Positions 1 to 7,677 of a DNA stretch of 29,292 nucleotides are shown one piece after another. The position numbers were made by a program, and so were the translations under genes. How positions within the stretch are numbered: the first letter of the stretch is position 1; every line of letters begins with the position of its first letter. This stretch comes from UBA3206 sp964548855 (GTDB lineage: Bacteria; Bacillota_I; Bacilli_A; Acholeplasmatales; Anaeroplasmataceae), in contig CAZJSR010000021.1 in assembly GCA_964548855.1 (NCBI GenBank), forward strand, positions 1 to 29,292, in the 5' to 3' direction. The notes under the pieces were generated by a model that saw nothing but the letters and a program-made list of their open reading frames with translations, did no database searches and was not told the origin of the DNA.

Positions 1-7
1 TCTAGTT

Positions 8-82
8 TGGAGGCCCCTACCGGATTCGAACCGATGATCGGGCAGTTGCAGTGCCATGCCTTACCAGCTTGGCTAAAGGGCC
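8..82 (-). tRNA. tRNA-Cys (anticodon GCA), CCA encoded
   Basis: Read on the minus strand, the 75-nt sequence folds as a cloverleaf. The 7-bp acceptor stem pairs GGCCCTT with AGGGGCC. The T arm has the TTCGAAT loop, the D arm has a GCC/GGC stem, and the anticodon loop CTGCAAC gives anticodon GCA, which reads UGC/UGU (Cys). The discriminator base is U73, the usual identity base for tRNA-Cys, and the 3' CCA is encoded. The first anticodon-stem pair (27-43) looks like a U/C mismatch; the other four pairs are sound. A strong promoter lies immediately upstream. Confidence 0.95.
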
Positions 83-100
83 ACATCAAATCACTAGGTC

Positions 101-129
101 ATTATACCAAATGTTTTTATTTCTGTCAA
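101..129 (-). promoter_or_regulatory. Promoter of tRNA-Cys
   Basis: On the minus strand there is a perfect -35 TTGACA (124-129), a 17-nt spacer and a perfect -10 TATAAT (101-106). It ends about 18 nt before the mature tRNA 5' end. The bases ATTTGGTATAAT around the -10 are identical to those of the tRNA-Glu promoter at 7069-7080. Confidence 0.85.
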
Positions 130-167
130 TCAATTTGTAAAAAAACTTTTCAAAATTAATTATTTTA

Positions 168-195
168 TTTACTTTAATGTATTTTATGATATAAT
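168..195 (+). promoter_or_regulatory. Promoter of the formate/nitrite-type transporter gene
   Basis: A consensus -10 TATAAT (190-195) is preceded by TGA, giving the extended -10 form TGnTATAAT. TTTACT (168-173) lies 16 nt upstream as a moderate -35. The start codon chosen for the gene is at 225 with GGAG at 212-215. Confidence 0.6.
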
Positions 196-224
196 CATTA
201 TGTTGAAAAATGGAGATTTTAGTT

Positions 225-890
225 ATGAAAAAATTATTAATGATATTTATTAGTTCATTTCTAGCCGGGTGTTGTATCGTATTTGGAGCAACTTGCTATC
301 TTACATGTGCAAGCAATGGAGGCTATACACTTAAAATTATTGGTTCATTTATGTTCGGCATTGGATTATTCACAATAATACACTTTAAATTATGGCTATA
401 CACAGGTAAGGTTGGATATATTTTAGACAATAAAGCATTTTATTTCGTTCATTTGATTATTTGCTTAATTGGAAATTTACTTGGTGTAATCACGTTATCA
501 CTAATCTTAAAACAAACACCTATAATAAATGATTCTATTATAAATTTATGTAAAACTCTTGTTACAAATAAACAAAATGAAAAATGGTGGCAAGTTATAA
601 TCCTTGCAATGCTATGTGGAATAATGATATACCTTGCAGTTGAAGGACATAAAAAAGTCGAATACCCTCTAGGAAAAGTATTATTCGCATTTATGCCTAT
701 CTCACTTTTCATTTTATGCGGATTCGAACACGTCGTAGCTAATGCATGTTATTACACTTATGCTTCCCTTCTAAACGGAAAAGTCATTTTATGGTTCATA
801 TTAATGGCAATAGGCAATGGACTTGGTTCGATTTTATTTGACGGACTAATAAAATTGATAAATTATTTACAAAAAGAATCCGAAAAATGA
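225..890 (+). CDS. Formate/nitrite transporter (FNT) family channel
   Basis: A membrane channel of the FocA/NirC family, expected to move small monovalent anions such as formate, nitrite, lactate or hydrosulfide across the cytoplasmic membrane. About six hydrophobic segments fill the 221 residues. Family marks are the early LWLYTGKVGY stretch and GFEHVVANACYY late in the protein, which carries the conserved central-pore histidine. An in-frame ATG at 210 exists, but GGAG at 212-215 lies 9 nt before the ATG at 225 and would be inside the longer form, so 225 is the better start. It is shorter than FocA (about 280 residues), as is common for compact Firmicutes members. The substrate cannot be told from sequence. 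It is monocistronic, with its own promoter and a terminator overlapping the stop codon. Confidence 0.85.
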   Translation: MKKLLMIFISSFLAGCCIVFGATCYLTCASNGGYTLKIIGSFMFGIGLFTIIHFKLWLYTGKVGYILDNKAFYFVHLIICLIGNLLGVITLSLILKQTPIINDSIINLCKTLVTNKQNEKWWQVIILAMLCGIMIYLAVEGHKKVEYPLGKVLFAFMPISLFILCGFEHVVANACYYTYASLLNGKVILWFILMAIGNGLGSILFDGLIKLINYLQKESEK

Positions 891-913
891 TTCTTTTATT
901 TTTTTATTTTTTT
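872..913 (+). terminator. Rho-independent terminator after the FNT transporter
   Basis: AAAAGAATC (872-880) pairs with GATTCTTTT (889-897) across an 8-nt loop, followed by T-rich runs to 913. The stop codon lies in the hairpin. The T-run abuts the CIRCE-like operator of the next gene. Confidence 0.75.
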
Positions 914-938
914 GGCACTCTATACTTGAAAGTGCCAA
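912..938 (+). promoter_or_regulatory. CIRCE-like operator (HrcA site) of clpB
   Basis: TTGGCACTC (912-920), nine bases, then AAGTGCCAA (930-938). The CIRCE consensus for the HrcA repressor is TTAGCACTC-N9-GAGTGCTAA. Spacing is exact and eight of nine arm positions are self-complementary. It overlaps the -35 box of the promoter, so a bound repressor would block RNA polymerase. Confidence 0.85.
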
Positions 939-953
939 TTTTAGTGATATAAT
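926..953 (+). promoter_or_regulatory. Promoter of clpB
   Basis: -35 TTGAAA (926-931), 16-nt spacer, -10 TATAAT (948-953). The -35 lies within the CIRCE-like palindrome, the arrangement expected for HrcA-repressed heat-shock transcription. Confidence 0.75.
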
Positions 954-995
954 ATAATTGTAGCCAGGGGTTAGGCTATGAAAGGATGGGATAAT

Positions 996-3110
996 ATGAT
1001 GCAAAATGATTATCAAAATAATGAAAATGTATTAGAAAAATATGGACGTGATATTGTCAAGCTTGCAAAAGAAGGGAAAATCGATCCAGTAATCGGACGT
1101 GATGAAGAAATAAGACGAATTATAAAAATATTATCACGTAAAACAAAAAATAATCCAGTATTAATCGGAGAACCTGGTACAGGTAAAACAGCAATTATAG
1201 AAGGACTTGCTAGAAGAATAGTTGCAAATGACGTTCCTTCTTCTTTAAAAGACAAAACGATATTCGAACTTGATATGGGTTCACTTGTCGCAGGTGCTAA
1301 ATATCGTGGTGAATTTGAGGAAAGATTAAAAGGCGTACTAAACAAAGTAAAAGACTCAGATGGTAAAATCATCATGTTTATTGATGAAATTCATTTAATT
1401 GTAGGAGCAGGAAAAAGTGATGGTGCACTCGATGCTTCAAATATGTTAAAACCAATGCTAGCAAGAGGAGATTTACATTGTATTGGTGCAACAACTTTAA
1501 AAGAGTACCGAGAATATATCGAAAAAGATTCTGCACTTGAAAGACGTTTTCAAAAAGTTTTAGTACAAGAGCCAAGCGTTGTCGATACTATTTCAATTTT
1601 AAGAGGAATTAAAGAAAAATTCGAACTTCACCACGGAGTAAATATTCAAGATAACGCTATTGTCGCTGCTGCAACTTTATCCAATAGATATATTACTGAT
1701 AGATTCTTGCCAGATAAAGCTATCGATTTAATCGATGAAGCATGTGCTTCATGTAGAATGGCTATTGATTCTAAACCTGCAATTCTTGATGATGTCGATA
1801 GAAAAATAGCACTATATAAAATTGAAATGATGGCACTAAAGAAAGAAACAGATCCTACTTCTCTTAAGAGACTTGAAGTAATCAAATCCGAATTAGAAGA
1901 ATTAGAAAAAAAAGCCAAAGAATTAACTGAAAAGTGGAATACTGAGAAAAAACAAATTCAAGAATTTAAGGAATTAAAGAAAAAATTAGATGATGCTCGA
2001 TTTAATCTTGAAAAGAATTTCAACGAAGGTAATTATCAAAAAGCTTCAGAATTACAATATTCAACAATACCTTCACTTGAAGAAAAAATTAAAAATTATC
2101 AAGATTTAAATAAAGATGACCATTTAATTACAGAATCTGTAAGTGAAGAAGATATTGCAGAAGTCGTTGCAAAATGGACAAATATTCCAATTTCAAAGTT
2201 AATGCAAGGTGAGAAAGAAAAAATACTTAACCTTTCAGAAACTCTAAAAAATAGAGTAATCGGTCAAGATGAGGCTGTTGAATTAATTTCAAACGCCATC
2301 ATTAGACAAAGAGCAGGTATTAAAGATGAAAATAAACCTATCGGTTCTTTCTTATTTTTAGGTCCTACAGGAGTCGGAAAAACTGAACTTGCAAAAGCTT
2401 TAGCTGACGCACTATTCGATGATGAATCTCACATTGTTAGACTTGATATGAGTGAATATATGGAATCACATAGTGTTGCAAAATTAATTGGTGCACCTCC
2501 AGGATACATTGGATATGATGAAGGAGGTCAATTAACAGAAAAAGTTAGACGTAATCCTTATTCTATAATTTTATTTGACGAAATCGAAAAAGCTCACCAC
2601 GATGTGTTCAATATATTACTTCAAATATTAGATGATGGAAGACTATCAGACTCTCAAGGACGAACAGTTGATTTCAAAAATACGATTATTATAATGACAT
2701 CTAATTTAGGTAGCGAACTTCTTCTATCAAATAAAGATAATAAACTTGATTTAATTAATCAAGTTCTAAAACAAAACTTTAAGCCTGAATTCCTAAACAG
2801 AATTGATGAAATTATTACATTTAACCCACTTAATAAAGATATTCAAATGAAAATTGTTTCAAAACTTTTATTTAATTTGAATTTAAGATTACAATCTCAA
2901 GATATTGATATTACATATACAGATGATCTTAAAAAATACATTTTAAACGAAAGTTTCAATGAGGAATACGGTGCAAGACCCGTTAAAAGATACATTCAAA
3001 AATACATCGAAACATTTATTGCAACTAACATAATTAAAGGCGATATCAAGCCAAATATTTCTTATGTTTTAGATGCAAGAAATAATGAAATAAAACTATT
3101 TAATAAATAA
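996..3110 (+). CDS. clpB: ClpB-type AAA+ disaggregase lacking the N-terminal domain
   Basis: An ATP-driven protein disaggregase that works with DnaK/DnaJ/GrpE on heat-aggregated proteins in the cytoplasm. Numbering is from the in-frame ATG at 978. NBD1 has Walker A GEPGTGKT (64-71), a pore-loop tyrosine in KYRGEFEERL (Tyr109), Walker B ending FIDE (134-137) and the RR arginine pair (189-190). A complete ClpB-type coiled-coil M domain spans about 272-385, which separates it from ClpC/ClpA. NBD2 has Walker A GPTGVGKT (462-469), pore loop GYIGY (509-513) and Walker B ILFDE (531-535). The roughly 150-residue Clp N-domain is absent, as in mycoplasma ClpB. AAAGGA at 981-986 favours the ATG at 996 (704 residues); the ATG at 978, with AGGGG upstream, remains possible. 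A CIRCE-like operator indicates HrcA control. Confidence 0.95.
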   Translation: MMQNDYQNNENVLEKYGRDIVKLAKEGKIDPVIGRDEEIRRIIKILSRKTKNNPVLIGEPGTGKTAIIEGLARRIVANDVPSSLKDKTIFELDMGSLVAGAKYRGEFEERLKGVLNKVKDSDGKIIMFIDEIHLIVGAGKSDGALDASNMLKPMLARGDLHCIGATTLKEYREYIEKDSALERRFQKVLVQEPSVVDTISILRGIKEKFELHHGVNIQDNAIVAAATLSNRYITDRFLPDKAIDLIDEACASCRMAIDSKPAILDDVDRKIALYKIEMMALKKETDPTSLKRLEVIKSELEELEKKAKELTEKWNTEKKQIQEFKELKKKLDDARFNLEKNFNEGNYQKASELQYSTIPSLEEKIKNYQDLNKDDHLITESVSEEDIAEVVAKWTNIPISKLMQGEKEKILNLSETLKNRVIGQDEAVELISNAIIRQRAGIKDENKPIGSFLFLGPTGVGKTELAKALADALFDDESHIVRLDMSEYMESHSVAKLIGAPPGYIGYDEGGQLTEKVRRNPYSIILFDEIEKAHHDVFNILLQILDDGRLSDSQGRTVDFKNTIIIMTSNLGSELLLSNKDNKLDLINQVLKQNFKPEFLNRIDEIITFNPLNKDIQMKIVSKLLFNLNLRLQSQDIDITYTDDLKKYILNESFNEEYGARPVKRYIQKYIETFIATNIIKGDIKPNISYVLDARNNEIKLFNK

Positions 3111-3112
3111 AA

Positions 3113-3152
3113 GAAAGAAGGAAGCAGTATCATATCACTACTTCCTTCTTTC
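3113..3152. terminator. Bidirectional terminator between clpB and the aldehyde dehydrogenase gene
   Basis: GAAAGAAGGAAG (3113-3124) pairs perfectly with CTTCCTTCTTTC (3141-3152), with an interrupted inner stem. Flanking A and T tracts serve both strands. The genes converge here: clpB stops at 3110 and the minus-strand gene stops at 3151. Confidence 0.8.
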
Positions 3153-4530
3153 ATTTTAAAAATTTTCTAACTAATTTATCTTTAAAATTAGTATATGGCT
3201 GATATCTCATTGGTAGATCAATTATAGTTTTTTTATCCACAATACTTTTATAATGACTAAAAGTATCAAAACCGGCTTTTCCATGATATGAACCAAGTCC
3301 ACTATCCTTAAAACCTCCAAATCTTAAATAACTTGATGCAAGATGTATTACACCATCGTTAATACATCCACCACCAAATTCTAAATTATATACGATGTTA
3401 TTTATATTTTTTTTATCTTTAGAATATATATAACAAGCTAGAGGTACTTCTAGTTTTTTCACTTCCTGTACTATATTTTCAAGATTATCAAATTCAATTA
3501 TAGGAAAAATAGGTCCAAATATTTCCTCTTTCATAATTCTATCATTAAAAGATACATCATTTAATATAGTAGGTGATATTTTAAGTTTTATACCATCATA
3601 TAATCCGCCATATATCACTTTATTAGTATCAATCAAATTACATACCCTTGTAAAATGATGTTGAGTAATAATTTTTCCATAATTATCATTTTCTATTGGA
3701 TTTTCACCAAATTGTCTTTCAATTTCCAAGATTAAATATTTTATAAATTCACTTTTAATATCTTTATGTACTAAAAAATAATCTGGAGCAACACACGTTT
3801 GTCCTAAATTTAATAATTTAGAAAAAACAATCCTTCTTGCAGCAATTTTCAAATTACATTTTTTATCTACAAAACACGGACTTTTTCCACCAAGTTCTAA
3901 TGTAACAGGAGTATTATTAATAGCTGCATTTTGATAAACTATATTTCCGACTCTTTTACTTCCAGTAAAGAAAATATAATCAAATTTAGTATGAATCAAA
4001 ATTGAATTTTCTTCATATCCTCCAAAAATTGTACAAACATATTCTAAAGGAAATACCTTTTCAAGAATTTTTTTTACCACATGATTAGTATGAACAGAAA
4101 ATTCACTTGTCTTAAGTATTACAACATTTCCTGCCGCAATCGCTTCAACTAAAGGATCCAAACTTAACAAAAAAGGATAATTCCATGGACTCATGACTAA
4201 AACACTACCATAAGGACATGCAAGTTCAAAACTTTTAGATATGTATTGAGAAATCGGAGTTTTTACTTTTCTAGGCTTTGAAAATTTCTTTATATTTTTT
4301 AACATATATGTAATTTCACTTAAAACCAACCCAATTTCACACATATATGATTCACTCATACTTTTCCCTAAATCCCTATAAAGCGCATCTGATATATCTT
4401 TTATATTATCTTTAATTTCTTTATATAATTTTTTTAAATAAAAAATTCTAAAATTCACATCTATAGTTTTTTTAGTTTGAAAAAAACTTCTTTGTTTTTC
4501 AACAAGTATCCTAATTTGTTCTTGATTCAC
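3151..4530 (-). CDS. NAD(P)-dependent aldehyde dehydrogenase, class-3-like
   Basis: Oxidises an aldehyde to the acid with NAD(P). Counting from GTG at 4530 (459 residues), the cofactor/active-site Asn is in SPWNYPF (Asn117), the general base Glu in TLELGGKSP (Glu212), the catalytic Cys in GQTCVAPDY (Cys246), and the family EEIFGP motif lies near residue 330. The overall size (about 460) and SPWNYP form fit class-3/coniferyl-aldehyde-type enzymes. A GTG at 4539 is also in frame, but AGGTG lies 6 nt before the GTG at 4530, which decides the start. It overlaps the upstream alcohol dehydrogenase gene by 20 nt, implying translational coupling. The basic, hydrophobic C-terminus (KLVRKFLK) could associate with membranes, as in some class-3 enzymes. 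With the MarR gene and alcohol dehydrogenase it forms an aldehyde/alcohol module; the natural substrate is unknown. Confidence 0.9.
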   Translation of the reverse strand: MNQEQIRILVEKQRSFFQTKKTIDVNFRIFYLKKLYKEIKDNIKDISDALYRDLGKSMSESYMCEIGLVLSEITYMLKNIKKFSKPRKVKTPISQYISKSFELACPYGSVLVMSPWNYPFLLSLDPLVEAIAAGNVVILKTSEFSVHTNHVVKKILEKVFPLEYVCTIFGGYEENSILIHTKFDYIFFTGSKRVGNIVYQNAAINNTPVTLELGGKSPCFVDKKCNLKIAARRIVFSKLLNLGQTCVAPDYFLVHKDIKSEFIKYLILEIERQFGENPIENDNYGKIITQHHFTRVCNLIDTNKVIYGGLYDGIKLKISPTILNDVSFNDRIMKEEIFGPIFPIIEFDNLENIVQEVKKLEVPLACYIYSKDKKNINNIVYNLEFGGGCINDGVIHLASSYLRFGGFKDSGLGSYHGKAGFDTFSHYKSIVDKKTIIDLPMRYQPYTNFKDKLVRKFLK

Positions 4531-5734
4531 TATAATCACCTATTTTTTCATACATTGTTTCTAATTTCTTTTTACTCCAAAGTTTTGGAACTGGATATAA
4601 TGGGCATGCTTCTTTAAAAGCATAATTTGCTAATTCTTTTATATCTTCTTTTTTTATTCCATTAATAAATTTTGGAATATTCATATTTACATTCATTTTT
4701 TCAATTTCTAAAATAAGAAGTCTAGTAGCTTCTTTTTTATCTGTCTTCTTATCAACTAGATTAATATATAGAGCAATATCTTTCATCTTTTTATATATTG
4801 AACTACCATACTCTTTTAATACGATTGGTAAAATTACAGCATTAGCAAACCCATGAGGAATATTATACTTACCTCCAAGAGAATGAGCAATCGCGTGTAC
4901 ATATCCTACATATGCTTTAGAAAACGATCTTCCAGCAAAATGAGAAGCAATAAGCATATTTTTCCTTGCCTCAGGTGTTTTATCCTTATAAGATTTCAAA
5001 AGGTTGTTGAAAATAATTTTAATAGCTTCTAACGCATCTTTTCTTGTCTCTTTATTACCACTTTTTCCTATATATGATTCAATCGCGTGTGTAAGTGCAT
5101 CCATACCTGTAGTTGATACAACGCTAGGTGGCATTGACATACAAACACTTTCATCTAGACACGCATAACTTGGAATCAACGGAAAATCATTAATCGCATA
5201 CTTATGTCTTGTTTCACTATCAACTATAACAGCCGCAAGAGTTGTTTCACTTCCAGTACCTGCAGTAGTTGGAACAGCTATTAAAAGTGGTATTTTCTTT
5301 CTTACGTGCAAAATACCTTTTAAATCTCCTAAATTTTTGTTAGGTCTTGCGATAAGCGCACCAACACCTTTAGCACAATCTATAGCTGAACCACCACCAA
5401 ACGCAATTAAAGAGTCACAATCATTTTCTTTATATAATTTTAGTGCATCAAATACATTATTCGTTGTAGGATTAATAACTACATCATCAAACAATATATA
5501 GTCAATTCTATTGTCTTTAAGTGAAGTTAACATTTCATCTAATAAATGAAGTTTATTTAAATTATTATCTGTAACAATAAGCGGTTTTGTTTTTTTATTT
5601 TCATCTAAGACCGAAACAATATCAAAAACCTTATTAATTATCTTAGGATTCTTATAAGGTAAAAAAGGTAATGCAAACTTTAAACAAGTTTGAAAAGCAC
5701 GACAATAAATTTTATAAAAAATATTCATTTTCAT
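4511..5734 (-). CDS. Iron-containing (group III) alcohol dehydrogenase
   Basis: Interconverts an alcohol and its aldehyde with NAD(P)H. An N-terminal Rossmann-like domain carries AFGGGSAIDCAKG (111-123), followed by the nucleotide-binding PTTAGTGSE (155-163). The helical C-terminal domain supplies the metal ligands Asp212 and His216 (GMDALTHAIE), His280 (YVHAIAHS) and His294 (NIPHGFAN). Length (407) is normal. The first ATG (5734) overlaps the MarR stop as ATGA, but GGAG is only 2 nt from it; the ATG at 5728 has better spacing. It is the second gene of marR-adh-aldh, transcribed with the aldehyde dehydrogenase that could consume or supply its aldehyde. The substrate cannot be inferred. Confidence 0.92.
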   Translation of the reverse strand: MKMNIFYKIYCRAFQTCLKFALPFLPYKNPKIINKVFDIVSVLDENKKTKPLIVTDNNLNKLHLLDEMLTSLKDNRIDYILFDDVVINPTTNNVFDALKLYKENDCDSLIAFGGGSAIDCAKGVGALIARPNKNLGDLKGILHVRKKIPLLIAVPTTAGTGSETTLAAVIVDSETRHKYAINDFPLIPSYACLDESVCMSMPPSVVSTTGMDALTHAIESYIGKSGNKETRKDALEAIKIIFNNLLKSYKDKTPEARKNMLIASHFAGRSFSKAYVGYVHAIAHSLGGKYNIPHGFANAVILPIVLKEYGSSIYKKMKDIALYINLVDKKTDKKEATRLLILEIEKMNVNMNIPKFINGIKKEDIKELANYAFKEACPLYPVPKLWSKKKLETMYEKIGDYSESRTN

Positions 5735-6165
5735 TTCTCCAATTCTACATAATCTTCTAAATATTCACTAATAGTTTTTAACATACTATAAAAGATTGTT
5801 CTCTCTTCTTCAGTTCTATCACTAGCTGCAAGTGAGACTATTTTTGAACTGACACTATCAATATATTTAGCAACTTCTTTTCCTTTATCTAAAAGAACAA
5901 TATTATTCTTATATTTATCATCATCATAATAAACAAATTCTATCTCCTTTAATTTGCTTAAAGCTCGAGATACTGCAGCTTTATCTTCTTTTGTTAATTT
6001 AACCAACATTCCATTTGTAACATTATCATAATGATGTAAATAAAATAAGCACATTACATGAATAGATTTTAATCCAAAAGTCTCCATTACTTTATTTTTT
6101 ATCTTTTGTATATTTTTATAAATACTTGTAATATAACTCGTAAAAAATTCAAATCTATTTTCCAT
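5731..6165 (-). CDS. MarR-family transcriptional regulator
   Basis: A 144-residue winged-helix DNA-binding protein expected to act as a dimer. The centre of the protein (about 30-100) has the MarR fold pattern: a helix with HVMCLFYLHHY, a recognition region around KEDKAAVSRALSKLKE, and a wing rich in charged residues (YYDDDKYKNN). Helices at both ends would dimerise. It leads an operon with an alcohol and an aldehyde dehydrogenase; its stop codon overlaps the next gene. GGTGAT precedes the ATG at good spacing. A perfect 7-2-7 palindrome covers its own -35 box, so autorepression relieved by a ligand (possibly an aldehyde or other electrophile) is a reasonable inference. Confidence 0.85.
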   Translation of the reverse strand: MENRFEFFTSYITSIYKNIQKIKNKVMETFGLKSIHVMCLFYLHHYDNVTNGMLVKLTKEDKAAVSRALSKLKEIEFVYYDDDKYKNNIVLLDKGKEVAKYIDSVSSKIVSLAASDRTEEERTIFYSMLKTISEYLEDYVELEK

Positions 6166-6182
6166 ATGTTATCACCAAATGT

Positions 6183-6211
6183 ATTATATCTTTATTTTGT
6201 TGATAAATCAA
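6183..6211 (-). promoter_or_regulatory. Promoter of the marR-adh-aldh operon
   Basis: On the minus strand: -35 TTGATT (6206-6211), 17-nt spacer, -10 TATAAT (6183-6188). Transcription would begin just ahead of the GGTGAT ribosome-binding site. Confidence 0.75.
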
Positions 6212-6213
6212 CA
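6198..6213. promoter_or_regulatory. Palindromic putative MarR operator
   Basis: TGTTGAT-AA-ATCAACA is a perfect inverted repeat of 7-bp arms. It covers the -35 hexamer of the marR promoter, the usual placement for a MarR-family autorepressor site. Binding itself is inferred. Confidence 0.65.
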
Positions 6214-6225
6214 TTTTTTTATTTT

Positions 6226-6254
6226 AAAAAAACTGCCATATATAAATATGACAG
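6226..6254 (-). terminator. Terminator of the cytidylate-kinase-like gene
   Basis: On the minus strand CTGTCATAT and ATATGGCAG form a stem with one mismatch (6233-6254) followed by a run of seven T (6232-6226). It lies just downstream of the stop at 6263 and before the marR promoter. Confidence 0.65.
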
Positions 6255-6262
6255 AAAAATTA

Positions 6263-6859
6263 TTATAATTTTATTTTTAATTTTGTTTCTACAAAATTTT
6301 TAATAACTTCTACAGTTTCATCAATTCCGATTGAAGAGTTTACACATAAATCATATGTATCAGCTTTACCCCATTTTTTATCAGTATAGAAATTATAATA
6401 GTTTGCACGCTTCTTATCCATTTTTATAACAGTATCTTTAGCCTTTGATTCATTGACATTATAATATTTAACAACTCTTTCAATCCTATCTTCTAAAGGT
6501 GCATTTATAAAAATATTTACCACATTATCATTACCTTCAAGAACGTAATCAGCACATCTACCAACAATAACACATGATTCAGTACTTCCTATTTTCTTAA
6601 TTGTTTCAAATTGAGATAAAAATACCTTTTGTCCCATTGATAAATCCACACTAAAAGTTGAAGGAATAACACCTGAAAAGAATCCATCTTTTTTTTCATC
6701 ATATGATTCTATAACAGCTTTAGACATTCCACTTTCTAATGCTGCTGCAGCAAGAAGTTCATTATCATAATATTGAATATTTAATGATTCTGCTAATTTC
6801 TTAGCAATAAAACGTCCCCCACTTCCATATTGACGTCCAATAGTTATAACATAATTCAT
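6263..6859 (-). CDS. Cytidylate-kinase-like P-loop protein
   Basis: A 198-residue protein of the cytidylate-kinase-like family (Cytidylate_kin2 type). These proteins are related to CMP kinase, but their nucleotide substrate is generally untested. The N-terminal P-loop is the family variant TIGRQYGSGGRFIAKKLAE rather than a classical GxxGxGK[ST]. VGRCADYVL and the charged lid region DKKRANYYNFYTDKKWG (about 150-165) also match the family, where an Arg/Lys-rich lid closes over phosphates. The longest frame opens with GTG at 6868, but GAGTGAT lies before the ATG at 6859, giving the better start. A TATAAT box lies shortly upstream; the -35 is unclear. It is monocistronic with its own terminator. 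Confidence 0.8.
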   Translation of the reverse strand: MNYVITIGRQYGSGGRFIAKKLAESLNIQYYDNELLAAAALESGMSKAVIESYDEKKDGFFSGVIPSTFSVDLSMGQKVFLSQFETIKKIGSTESCVIVGRCADYVLEGNDNVVNIFINAPLEDRIERVVKYYNVNESKAKDTVIKMDKKRANYYNFYTDKKWGKADTYDLCVNSSIGIDETVEVIKNFVETKLKIKL

Positions 6860-7052
6860 AAAAATCACTCGCTTTCTACAATTTTATTATACTATTTTTT
6901 TATAAAAATATAAAGTAGAAACAATAAAAATAATTCAATATAAAAGTAAACAGTTATTAAAAAAAATCATACGTATTCGTAATATAAAACTAATTCCACT
7001 TTAATTTTACAATTGAAGGGAAGAAAAAAAATAATTTTCTTAAAAATAATTG

Positions 7053-7080
7053 TTGACATACGTAAAATATTTGGTATAAT
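7053..7080 (+). promoter_or_regulatory. Promoter of tRNA-Glu
   Basis: Perfect -35 TTGACA (7053-7058), 16-nt spacer and perfect -10 TATAAT (7075-7080). It ends 18 nt before the mature tRNA. It shares ATTTGGTATAAT with the tRNA-Cys promoter. Confidence 0.88.
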
Positions 7081-7098
7081 TTTATTGTTGTTTGACAT

Positions 7099-7174
7099 GG
7101 CCCGTTGGTGAAACGGTTAACACACATGCCTTTCACGCATGCATTTATGGGTTCGAACCCCGTACGGGTCACCA
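7099..7174 (+). tRNA. tRNA-Glu (anticodon UUC), CCA encoded
   Basis: A 76-nt cloverleaf. The acceptor stem pairs GGCCCGT with ACGGGTC (one G-U pair). The anticodon stem is CATGC/GCATG with loop CTTTCAC, giving anticodon TTC. The T loop is TTCGAAC, the discriminator is A, and CCA is encoded. It is followed directly by a strong terminator, so it is a single-tRNA transcript. Confidence 0.96.
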
Positions 7175-7186
7175 TTTAAACACAAT

Positions 7187-7211
7187 GAGTAACTTTGTTA
7201 CTCTTTTTTTT
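7187..7211 (+). terminator. Terminator of tRNA-Glu
   Basis: GAGTAAC (7187-7193), loop TTT, GTTACTC (7197-7203), then eight T (7204-7211). It stands 12 nt after the tRNA 3' end. Confidence 0.88.
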
Positions 7212-7250
7212 ATATTTTAATGTATAATAAACTTGTAGGAGAGTGATATA

Positions 7251-7628
7251 GTGAAAACATTTAATTCTAATAACGCACCTAACGCTGTAGGACCTTATTC
7301 TCACGCTGTGATATATAATAATCTTATTTTCTTATCAGGTCAAATAGGTCTTAATAAAGATACAAACGAATTAAATAATAATACTTTTGAAGATGAAGTT
7401 AGGCAAGTATGTTTAAATATTAAAAACATACTAGACGATGCAAATAGTTCTCTTGATAATGTAATTAAAACCACAATTTATCTAACAAATATTAATGACT
7501 TTAATTGTGTCAATGACATTTATTCAAAATATTTTAAGACAAAACCTGCTAGAAGTTGTCTTGAAGTTTCAAAACTACCTAAAGGTGCTAGAATAGAAAT
7601 CGAAGTAATAGCTTTAATAAATAATTAA
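7251..7628 (+). CDS. ridA: RidA-family enamine/imine deaminase
   Basis: Hydrolyses reactive enamine/imine intermediates such as 2-aminoacrylate, made by PLP enzymes including serine/threonine dehydratases, and so protects PLP enzymes. The 125-residue length is standard for the YjgF/YER057c/UK114 fold, which forms trimers with active sites between subunits. Motifs seen are GPYSHAV, FLSGQIGL, the carboxylate-binding Arg in KPARSCLEV (about residue 102), and the C-terminal IEIEVIA with the conserved Glu. The start is GTG at 7251, with an excellent AGGAGAGTGAT site at 7238-7246; TATAAT at 7223-7228 is a likely -10. The PLP-dependent threonine synthase encoded further along fits the general need for RidA, though the two are not co-transcribed. 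Confidence 0.93.
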   Translation: MKTFNSNNAPNAVGPYSHAVIYNNLIFLSGQIGLNKDTNELNNNTFEDEVRQVCLNIKNILDDANSSLDNVIKTTIYLTNINDFNCVNDIYSKYFKTKPARSCLEVSKLPKGARIEIEVIALINN

Positions 7629-7677
7629 AAGCCATCAATTATATAACTTAAAAGTTATATAATCATGGCTTTTTTTC
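7627..7677. terminator. Bidirectional terminator between ridA and the 57-codon gene
   Basis: A long hairpin: AAAAGCCAT pairs with ATGGCTTTT, enclosing ATTATATAACTT/AAGTTATATAAT, with A and T tracts on both sides. On plus it ends ridA; the convergent small minus-strand gene has its stop (7663-7665) inside the structure. Confidence 0.85.

Noticed and set aside
1013..1918. Minus-strand frames inside clpB
   Set aside because: Antisense shadows of a clearly coding, highly conserved gene; Ser/Ile/Leu-rich translations with no family resemblance.
6106..6303. Plus-strand frame of 65 codons over the marR start and terminator
   Set aside because: It crosses the marR promoter and the kinase terminator; low-complexity Ile/Phe/Lys content and no RBS.
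6990..7175. Minus-strand open frame of 61 codons across tRNA-Glu
   Set aside because: It lies over the tRNA gene and its promoter, has no RBS, and its residues reflect the tRNA complement.
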